Below, one piece after another: positions 5,586 through 11,084 of a stretch of 12,887 bases of DNA; position 1 is the first letter of the stretch; each line of letters begins with the position of its first letter. A model generated the notes under the pieces. The model was not told the DNA's origin. It made no database searches and worked only from the letters and a program-made list of their open reading frames with translations. The stretch comes from Pseudomonadota bacterium (lineage in GTDB: Bacteria > Desulfobacterota > Desulfobacteria > Desulfobacterales > ETH-SRB1): assembly GCA_018897415.1 (NCBI GenBank), contig JAHIKR010000121.1, forward strand, positions 1-12,887, given 5' to 3'. The translations under genes were made by a program, and so were the position numbers.

Positions 5586-7460
5586 TTAAGCAATTTTCTG
5601 GTCAAACTTTACAGAATGCTGTGGTTGCAATAAAACGAGATTATCAGGCTGTTTGTTAATTAATTTTTCAAAATCAGAGTAAATAGACTCCAGCCGGGTT
5701 TTTTGTTTTTCCACACATGGAGGAATAGAAGCCAGATTTTCTCCTTCAAAAGGCTGTTTTTGAGCAATACTTAGACATAAGTTCATGCCCTTTTCCAAAT
5801 TTTCCTTAAATTCCTTTAGGGTCTTGACTTCCGTGGGCGAGCAGTCGCAATTATTTACTTGCCTTTCAAAATAATCAACATACATTTCGATTTCCTTGGC
5901 AAACATGTGGGGTCGTTCAGAAGGAACCAAAGACGGTCCCCTTCCATAGATATGATCAACCATTTCTTTTAATGTATATATTCTATTAAACCAGGCGATA
6001 TTGGGCCCCGGGCATATTGACTGGGGAGAATTTTCTTCTTTGGATATTCCCAGAGCAATAAGGGCTCCGTTGCCAAGATGATTGCAGATACATGTTTTCT
6101 CTATAATCTTTTCCTTACACTTTTCTTTTTCTTGCTCTGAAAGTACTTGCTTGTTTATTTCTTCCAGTTTCATTTTCTGATATTGTTTTGATGCAAGACA
6201 GATAGGCAGTTTTGTAAATTCAGTATTGGATACAAGGAATTTCTTGCGACATGGTGAACCAGGATTCCCTTCCGCAGCTTTTTTGCTGGTCCATATTTCC
6301 GACCCTGTTTTGCGCAAATTGCTGAAAGGCACTCCAAGAGGAGAGATATCGCTCAAATAGAGATCTTTTTCACCCGAGTGTTTTAAGAGCTCAAGAGTAA
6401 AGTTGTCAATACATGTAGTTTCCGGAACCAGCAAGAAAGGACTGCCCCAACCTGTTAGATCCATGCCAAAATCTTCTTTTAGCCTGCGCACTTCTCCATT
6501 GTTGCCGATACCGCCCTGGACCGTGACAAGGGGGCTGTCGTTTCGGGCAGGTTCAGCATATTCCCACCCCATTTTATTGTAATACTTCTTTATAAGCGGT
6601 AGAAATTCATCTGCCAGTTTTTCACGTTTTTCTTTAAATTCCTTAAGCACTGTCGGCAGCAAAATCCCATTTGAAGCAAAAGTATGACCACCGCAATTAA
6701 GACCTGACTCAATGCGGAATTCATGAACTTCCAGGCCCCTTTTAGCCAGAAATTTACCTTGTATAAGCGAAGAGCGGAAATCACTCACCTTTAGAATTAT
6801 TTTCTTTTTGACTTGTCCTGTTTTATCCCTGTAAAAATCTTTGAACCGGGCCATATAATTGAACAAGCGCTGATTTATTCCGGCTGAAAATACAATGCCG
6901 GATTTAAGGCTGCTGTTTGCATAACCTCTAAGCGCTGTTTTTGCATCACTGAATTCATCACCTAGCGGCTCTCCATTGCTGCCAAAAACTATACGGTCAA
7001 GTTTTACCATGATATTTACATCAATAGAACCGGGCTTCATTTTACCTGTCAACTCGTTTTCCAGAGCAGACCTTTTTGATCCTTCCTTCATGTTTAAAAG
7101 TTTATTATATGCCTTTTTTAAAGGGGATTCTTCAGGCAGCAGATCAAAGTATTTGCTTTTTTCATTATTTTTGAAAAACGGCTGTTTCTTTATCCTGTCC
7201 ATTTTAATACGTACAATTTCCTGTACTGTTTCAAGATAGGCTGTTATTCTTTTCGCTCTTCCGTCATTTTCGTTTGCCGGTATCCTGGAATACGGCAGGC
7301 TGAATTTTTCAGAATAATATTTTCGGATTTTTTCCAGTAATAGATCATCGACGAGTGATATAACCGATGTAATGCCTAAACAGGCTACACGTATAGGTGT
7401 ATCAACAGAGTGACCGGTACCCATAACTGGGATATGAAATTCATGGTAATAGTCTTTCAT
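5586..7460 (-). CDS. conserved-looking 624-residue protein of unknown function
   Basis: I do not recognise this family with confidence. It is a soluble-looking protein without signal peptide or membrane segment. Candidate functional segments are GTGHSVDTPIRVACLG (14-29), ESGLNCGGHTFASNG (251-265), VQGGIGNNGEV (about 314-324), a cysteine pair TCICNHLGNG (C457, C459), SICPGPNIAW further on, and NNCDCSP near residue 560. The glycine-rich phosphate-loop-like GGIGNNGEV after regular alternating strands and helices resembles the flavin-binding part of TIM-barrel oxidoreductases (nitronate monooxygenase or glutamate-synthase type), but this is only an impression. The cysteines suggest metal or Fe-S binding or redox activity. 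The C-terminal third (about 500-600) is charged and helical. The start is supported by AAAAGGG seven bases before the ATG. Base use resembles its neighbours. It has its own leader with repeats and is convergent with hisF. Confidence 0.85.
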   Translation of the reverse strand: MKDYYHEFHIPVMGTGHSVDTPIRVACLGITSVISLVDDLLLEKIRKYYSEKFSLPYSRIPANENDGRAKRITAYLETVQEIVRIKMDRIKKQPFFKNNEKSKYFDLLPEESPLKKAYNKLLNMKEGSKRSALENELTGKMKPGSIDVNIMVKLDRIVFGSNGEPLGDEFSDAKTALRGYANSSLKSGIVFSAGINQRLFNYMARFKDFYRDKTGQVKKKIILKVSDFRSSLIQGKFLAKRGLEVHEFRIESGLNCGGHTFASNGILLPTVLKEFKEKREKLADEFLPLIKKYYNKMGWEYAEPARNDSPLVTVQGGIGNNGEVRRLKEDFGMDLTGWGSPFLLVPETTCIDNFTLELLKHSGEKDLYLSDISPLGVPFSNLRKTGSEIWTSKKAAEGNPGSPCRKKFLVSNTEFTKLPICLASKQYQKMKLEEINKQVLSEQEKEKCKEKIIEKTCICNHLGNGALIALGISKEENSPQSICPGPNIAWFNRIYTLKEMVDHIYGRGPSLVPSERPHMFAKEIEMYVDYFERQVNNCDCSPTEVKTLKEFKENLEKGMNLCLSIAQKQPFEGENLASIPPCVEKQKTRLESIYSDFEKLINKQPDNLVLLQPQHSVKFDQKIA

Positions 7461-7477
7461 TTATTGACCCTTTTAAT

Positions 7478-7540
7478 CCACAGATTACGCAGACCCGCCT
7501 GCCACTGCGAGGCACAAGCGGGCAGGTTACACAGATTTTC
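7478..7540. repeat. CACAGATT direct repeat enclosing a GC-rich hairpin
   Basis: CCACAGATTACGC at 7478-7490 and CACAGATTTTC at 7530-7540 share CACAGATT. Between them lies a GC-rich palindrome in which CCCGC (7494-7498) pairs with GCGGG (7518-7522) and TGCC (7500-7503) with GGCA (7511-7514). An alternative pairing is CCTGCC with GGCAGG (7521-7526). The arrangement looks like a small hairpin repeat inserted in a CACAGATT-type repeat, upstream of the minus-strand gene, within its leader. Confidence 0.6.
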
Positions 7541-7570
7541 GTGAGTTTATGTAATGTCGCAAAGATGGCC

Positions 7571-7670
7571 GTCATTCCGGCCCCGCATCAAGTGCGGGAT
7601 AAACTCCAGCGGGAATCCAGAAGCGCCGAAGTAGCCAGAAATACTGGATTCCCGCGTTCGCGGGAATGAC
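7571..7670. repeat. 100-bp palindromic repeat with a dRS3-like end
   Basis: GTCATTCC (7571-7578) and GGAATGAC (7663-7670) form the outer ends. Inside are CCCGCA/TGCGGG (7582-7598), the 11-bp pair CGGGAATCCAG (7610-7620) and CTGGATTCCCG (7644-7654), and the perfect 20-base palindrome ATTCCCGCGTTCGCGGGAAT (7648-7667). The last has the ATTCCC-N8-GGGAAT form known from neisserial dRS3 repeats; shared form does not prove shared origin. No ORF lies inside. The rest of the 7461-7956 spacer, from 7671 on, is AT-rich and holds only the possible promoter listed separately. Confidence 0.75.
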
Positions 7671-7840
7671 ATTGGTGGTGTTCTACTTTCTTTCACATCA
7701 AACACTTGATACATGACACGACACTAAGTTGCAAAAAACTCTTATAATAGAGAACAGTGAAAAATTACAGTATTGTTTTTATATTTTACAAAAGTTTTAC
7801 AAATCGGTACTTTTAAACTGAACTATAGAATAAAGCAAGG

Positions 7841-7869
7841 TTGATATAAATTGTTGTTTAATTTATTAA
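7841..7869 (+). promoter_or_regulatory. possible sigma70-type promoter for the two-component genes
   Basis: TTGATA (7841-7846) and TATTAA (7864-7869) are separated by 17 bases, in an AT-rich stretch about 90 bases before the histidine kinase start. The boxes match the consensus at five and four of six positions. In such AT-rich DNA a match of this quality can be chance. Confidence 0.3.
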
Positions 7870-7956
7870 ATTTGTTATATTAGTTCTTATAGTTTGGCAA
7901 AGAAAATTATCAAATACTTTATTTTTGACTAACAAGTTATATCCAGTTGGCATGTT

Positions 7957-8910
7957 ATGAATAGATCAAAACTGTTTATCCAACCGATTCTTATCTTTAT
8001 TTTTTCAGTAGTGGCCCTTGCATTGTCTCTGATTCTGTACATTCACTGGTACATGGAGGCCAGCAAAGGCCTTAAGTCTGTTATGTTACGATTTAACCTC
8101 GATCCCAGTCAGGTTTTGGAATCTCAGACATGGGTAGTTATTATGGTTCTTTCGATTCTTGTTGGTATGATTCTTATGGGTATATTAATGATATTTGTGT
8201 ATACCCAGAAAACAGCGCAATTGTACAGGCTGCAGCATAATTTCATAAACAATTTTACCCATGAGCTAAAAAGTCCTGTTACCTCATTGAAGTTATATCT
8301 GGAGACCTTTTTAAAACATGAGCTTTCCAGAGAAGATCGGCTTAAATACATCCGCTATATGATTCAGGATGTAAACCAGCTTTCTGACAACATAAGCCGG
8401 ATATTGAACCTCGCCAGAATTGAAAGCAGGAATTATAAAGAAAATTTTTCTATAGCAGATATCAATGAAGTAGTTAAGCGATTTGTTAAAAATAACAACC
8501 ATCTTTTTCAGAATTGCGAGATAAATATTCATAATCCATCCGGTCGATCCTTCTCTTATAGGATAGACTTGTCTCTATTTGAGATGTTACTTATGAATCT
8601 ATTTACTAATGCAATTAAGTATAACGAGTCAGATAAGCCTAAAATCGATATCACTTTTGAGCCTAAAAAGCGTGAATTACATATACATTTTGAGGACAAC
8701 GGTATTGGAATTGATAAGAATGAAACTAAGAAAATATTCAGGAAATTTTACCAGGCCGGACGATCTGAAAACATGTCAGCAAAAGGAAGCGGTCTTGGCC
8801 TGCATCTTGTCCAGAATATTGCTCGAATCCATAAAGGAAAAGTCATTGCGGAAAGTAAAGGAATCGGGGAAGGATCGGTCTTTACATTAATTTTGCCATA
8901 TAGACCTTGA
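7957..8910 (+). CDS. membrane sensor histidine kinase
   Basis: A 317-residue two-component sensor kinase. Transmembrane helix 1 spans about residues 10-31 and helix 2 about 59-82, leaving a short extracytoplasmic loop of about 27 residues. There is no HAMP or PAS domain: the dimerisation domain follows almost at once, with phospho-acceptor His102 in FTHELKSPVTSLKLY. The ATP-binding domain is complete, with N box NLFTNAIKYN, G1 DNGIGI, F-box IFRKFYQ and G2 GSGLGLHLV. So it should autophosphorylate on His102 and pass the phosphate to the response regulator encoded downstream. The tiny sensor loop suggests sensing within the membrane or through a partner protein. No clear Shine-Dalgarno precedes ATG 7957; the start is chosen because the first helix needs it. 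The intact four-helix-bundle cassette begins 25 bases after its stop. Confidence 0.93.
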   Translation: MNRSKLFIQPILIFIFSVVALALSLILYIHWYMEASKGLKSVMLRFNLDPSQVLESQTWVVIMVLSILVGMILMGILMIFVYTQKTAQLYRLQHNFINNFTHELKSPVTSLKLYLETFLKHELSREDRLKYIRYMIQDVNQLSDNISRILNLARIESRNYKENFSIADINEVVKRFVKNNNHLFQNCEINIHNPSGRSFSYRIDLSLFEMLLMNLFTNAIKYNESDKPKIDITFEPKKRELHIHFEDNGIGIDKNETKKIFRKFYQAGRSENMSAKGSGLGLHLVQNIARIHKGKVIAESKGIGEGSVFTLILPYRP

Positions 8911-8934
8911 GGGTATTGCGGGGTGCTTCTACCT

Positions 8935-9406
8935 AAGCGCTAACTTAAATAAAAAAGACATTAACAATTCACTATTAACAATTGATTATTGATTATTAAC
9001 TATGGCAAAAGGCGATGATATTCAGGAGAGACTTATTGATTTTGCAGTGAGCATTATCCAACTTACCACAAAATTGCCGAAAGGTTCGGCCGGGAAACAT
9101 ATCGCTGGACAATTATTACGAAGCGGAACTTCTCCTGCGCCTAATTATGCTGAGGCTCGTTCAGCAGAAAGCCCGAACGACTTTATACATAAATTAAAAA
9201 TCGCTTTAAAAGAGCTGAATGAAACAACAGTTTGGCTGCAAATCATAACACGAAGCCAGATGGTACCAATTGAAGAGTGTATTGGATTGCAAAAAGAGTG
9301 TGGCGAACTGTGCAGAATCATAAGTTCGAGCGTGAAGACTTCTCAAAGACGAAGGAAAAAATAATCAATAATCAATAATTAATAATTAATTTTTAAGTTA
9401 GCGCTT
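8935..9406 (+). mobile_element. intact four-helix-bundle cassette with terminal inverted repeats (472 bp)
   Basis: Perfect 15-bp terminal inverted repeats, AAGCGCTAACTTAAA (8935-8949) and its complement (9392-9406), enclose one ORF. Inside the termini, ATTGATTATTGATTATT (8981-8997) pairs with AATAATCAATAATCAAT (9360-9376), so the RNA could form a stem of some 50 bases per side with the ORF in the loop. Outside, GGGGTGC (8920-8926) and GCGCCCC (9412-9418) could extend it. This is the layout of a 23S rRNA intervening sequence, but the flanking genes are protein-coding. No transposase or obvious target duplication is visible. A second, deleted copy is at 4619-4762. Confidence 0.8.
9002..9364 (+). 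CDS. four-helix bundle protein, S23/IVP (23S rRNA intervening-sequence protein) family
   Basis: A 120-residue all-helical protein of the four-helix bundle family known from ORFs inside 23S rRNA intervening sequences of Leptospira, Coxiella and others. The family signature is clear in the segment IAGQLLRSGTSPAPNYAEA (about 32-50): helix, then RSG-S--PNYAEA, followed by the FIHKLKIALKELNET helix (about 59-73). The tail TSQRRRKK is strongly basic, as expected for nucleic acid binding. The Avd proteins of diversity-generating retroelements share the fold, but no reverse transcriptase or template repeat is here. The molecular role of the family is not established; nucleic acid binding is inferred. 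The ORF fills the loop of the cassette: its ATG is four bases after the left AT-rich arm, and its stop is in the right arm. No Shine-Dalgarno is evident. It lies between a kinase gene and its regulator gene. Confidence 0.9.
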   Translation: MAKGDDIQERLIDFAVSIIQLTTKLPKGSAGKHIAGQLLRSGTSPAPNYAEARSAESPNDFIHKLKIALKELNETTVWLQIITRSQMVPIEECIGLQKECGELCRIISSSVKTSQRRRKK

Positions 9407-9419
9407 GCGAGGCGCCCCC

Positions 9420-10151
9420 ATGAATAACTCCGAGAAGAAGCGTATCCTTGTAATTGAAGATGAGAGGCATATAGCAGAAGGTTTAAGATTGAATCTTTCT
9501 TTCCAGGGATATGATGTAGTTATTGCTTCAGACGGCGTTTCAGGCCTTAAAAAATGGAAAGAATTGATGCCGGATCTGATAGTACTTGATATAATGTTGC
9601 CGGGAATTGATGGGTTGTCTGTGCTTCAAAATATCCGTCTTGAGGATGAACGGATTCCTATACTTATTTTATCAGCCAAGGGCGAACCCGATGACAGGAT
9701 AAAAGGTTTTTCTTACGGAGTGGATGATTATCTTTCAAAGCCTTTTAACCTTGAAGAGTTTTTGCTGAGAGTTGAGAGACTTTTGACAAGAGTATCCTGG
9801 AGCCGAGGGGAAAATGATATAAAAAGATACGAACTTTCTTTATTACCGAAAACCTATGCTTTTGGAGGCAACCGGGTTAATTTTGAAACTTCCGTTGCAG
9901 ACTGCAAAAGCGGAAAAATAAATCTGACAGAGCAGGAAGTAAAACTTTTAAAACTTTTTATTGCAAATCGCGGTAAACCGCTTGCCAGAAGCAAACTTTT
10001 GGAAATAGGGTGGGGATACACAAGAGGCACCTCAACCAGAACCGTAGATAATTTTATTGTGAGGTTTAGAAAGTATTTTGAGGATAATCCCAAAAAGCCG
10101 GTATATTTTAAAAGCCTCCGTTCCATAGGCTATGTTTTCGATCATGATTGA
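9420..10151 (+). CDS. OmpR/PhoB-type response regulator
   Basis: A 243-residue DNA-binding response regulator. The receiver domain spans about residues 8-120, with the acidic pair E13/D14, phospho-acceptor Asp57 in LIVLDIMLPGIDG, Ser85 in LILSAKG and Lys107 in LSKPF. The C-terminal winged helix (about 160-240) contains LTEQEVKLLKLFIANRGKPLARSKLLE and the recognition-helix region TSTRTVDNFIVRFRKYFE, ending with SLRSIGYVF. It is almost certainly the partner of the kinase at 7957. The linker between domains is longer than usual (about 35 residues, 125-160). ATG 9420 is chosen over an in-frame TTG at 9405 because GAGG (9409-9412) is seven bases upstream; the TTG is part of the cassette terminus. 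The stop TGA (10149-10151) uses T from the gene and GA from the palindromic element that begins at 10150. Confidence 0.95.
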   Translation: MNNSEKKRILVIEDERHIAEGLRLNLSFQGYDVVIASDGVSGLKKWKELMPDLIVLDIMLPGIDGLSVLQNIRLEDERIPILILSAKGEPDDRIKGFSYGVDDYLSKPFNLEEFLLRVERLLTRVSWSRGENDIKRYELSLLPKTYAFGGNRVNFETSVADCKSGKINLTEQEVKLLKLFIANRGKPLARSKLLEIGWGYTRGTSTRTVDNFIVRFRKYFEDNPKKPVYFKSLRSIGYVFDHD

Positions 10152-10325
10152 CGGCTTTGTAACAAGTCCATCTGCGGTGTTGTGCTTCATCCCCCGCCCT
10201 GTTAAATTTTTGCTATGCAAAACGGCGTAACCGATTTAACAGGGTAAATCATTGCGACGTACTTTGAGTACGTCTCATTCCTCAAGATTCGCACGCCTTG
10301 CATATGAACTTGTTACAAAGCCGTC
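10150..10325. mobile_element. 176-bp palindromic MITE-like element
   Basis: Perfect 18-bp inverted termini: GACGGCTTTGTAACAAGT at 10150-10167 and its complement at 10308-10325, with weaker pairing continuing inward (CATCTGC against GCATATG). Two further perfect inverted repeats are inside: CCCTGTTAAAT/ATTTAACAGGG (from 10197 to about 10246) and GACGTACT/AGTACGTC (10256-10274) with a 3-base loop. No ORF and no clear target duplication. As RNA it would fold into a clover-like set of hairpins. The 285-bp gap between the regulator gene and the next gene is mostly this element. Confidence 0.8.
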
Positions 10326-10335
10326 TATAGGAGTT

Positions 10336-10383
10336 CTCGAAAATATATTCCGTTTGTTTATTCGTATATAAGCGGTATTCGAG
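10336..10383. promoter_or_regulatory. short inverted repeat in the leader of the 10437 gene
   Basis: CTCGAA (10336-10341) and TTCGAG (10378-10383) are complementary and enclose an AT-rich stretch with ATATAT near 10343-10348 and ATATA near 10366-10370 that can also pair. It could be an operator, a leader hairpin, or a decayed repeat. It lies 54 bases before the GTG start. Evidence for function is weak. Confidence 0.25.
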
Positions 10384-10436
10384 CTAACAATATTGATATG
10401 GATTTTATTTTGACGGTAGTGGGAGCTTAATGAAAA

Positions 10437-10931
10437 GTGAATTATAGAGAAAGCTATCTGCAGCAGGAAGTCGATTTGATTGAGAATTCCGGGGAGATGC
10501 CGGAAGTGGCTTTTTATGAAGCTCTTTATTATCTTACAGAGGAAGAAGAGGGCCCAAAGCTGATACTGACCTTATCAGACATTAAACGCCTGGAGAATGC
10601 AGTAATAAATCGTTATAAAACTATTATATTGCGGGATCTTGAATTCGCAAACAGGAAATCATCGATTTTTCGGGGATTAAAAAGAGCAATTATAAATTAT
10701 AACAGATTAAAGAAATATCAGAAGAAAAAGAACAGAATTGATCCAGGCATGAAAAAGGAGATAGGCCGGTTTCTTATAGAATATATTCGCTGTGAATGCG
10801 AGGATATATCAGATAAAAGGCATTACAGGACTATTAACTGCACACAGGAGGAACTTGAGCAGTTTGCAGAGGAACTCGGTGTAAATATATCGCCGGCAAA
10901 AAAGCCCCACCTGAATGGAGGGGCTTTTTGA
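10437..10931 (+). CDS. hypothetical protein, charged and helical
   Basis: A 164-residue protein that I do not recognise. It is rich in Glu, Lys and Arg, is predicted by eye to be mostly helical, and has no signal peptide or membrane segment. Features are an acidic TEEEEGPK stretch (about 34-41), a very basic central region (about 73-108, with KKYQKKKNR) and a CEC pair in IRCECEDISD (about 116-125). The start is GTG 10437, with GGGAG at 10421-10425 as a rather distant ribosome binding site. An out-of-frame ATG at 10430 opens only five codons and ends at 10447, which could couple or reduce translation. The last eleven codons (from AKKPHLNGG) are the intrinsic terminator itself, and the TGA stop takes its GA from the adjoining palindromic element. 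The natural C-terminus may therefore have been altered. It follows the response regulator gene but is separated from it by an element. Confidence 0.75.
   Translation: MNYRESYLQQEVDLIENSGEMPEVAFYEALYYLTEEEEGPKLILTLSDIKRLENAVINRYKTIILRDLEFANRKSSIFRGLKRAIINYNRLKKYQKKKNRIDPGMKKEIGRFLIEYIRCECEDISDKRHYRTINCTQEELEQFAEELGVNISPAKKPHLNGGAF
10899..10929 (+). terminator. strong intrinsic terminator inside the end of the 10437 gene
   Basis: AAAAAGCCCC (10899-10908) pairs perfectly with GGGGCTTTTT (10920-10929). An A/A mismatch and two more C-G pairs follow, with the 5-base loop TGAAT. The stem ends in a T5 run and works in both directions by symmetry, so it may also serve the minus-strand gene at 11085. 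It lies within the coding sequence and overlaps the first base of the stop codon. Confidence 0.88.
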
Positions 10932-11071
10932 GACCTTTGCAAAACGCCCCCTTTTGCCCAATTTCAGCGTCAGACTCAAATTTTAAGCCTCGAAATACTC
11001 AATGTATTCCTGCATTTAAAATTTTCGCCTTCCTTGAACTTGAACAAAATTGAACATTTTTCAAAGGTCTC
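10930..11071. mobile_element. 142-bp palindromic MITE-like element
   Basis: Inverted termini GAGACCTTTGCAAAA (10930-10944) and TTTTTCAAAGGTCTC (11057-11071) match at 14 of 15 positions. Inside, AAATTTTAA (near 10978-10986) pairs with TTAAAATTT (near 11017-11026), and AATAC pairs with GTATT around the 5-base loop TCAAT (near 10995-11009). No ORF or target duplication. It starts exactly at the last base of the preceding terminator and fills the gap to the convergent FecR-type gene. The organisation (outer termini, an A/T-rich middle stem, a small TAC/GTA stem) parallels the 10150 element, but the sequences differ. Confidence 0.75.
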
Positions 11072-11084
11072 TTTGAATTACGTG

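Noticed and set aside
9002..9364. Avd component of a diversity-generating retroelement
   Set aside because: The fold family is shared, but there is no reverse transcriptase, template repeat or variable repeat in the window; the sequence fits the S23/IVP group.
10430..10447. ATG start at 10430 for the hypothetical gene
   Set aside because: It opens only five codons and is out of frame with the long ORF; GTG 10437 is the only workable start nearby.
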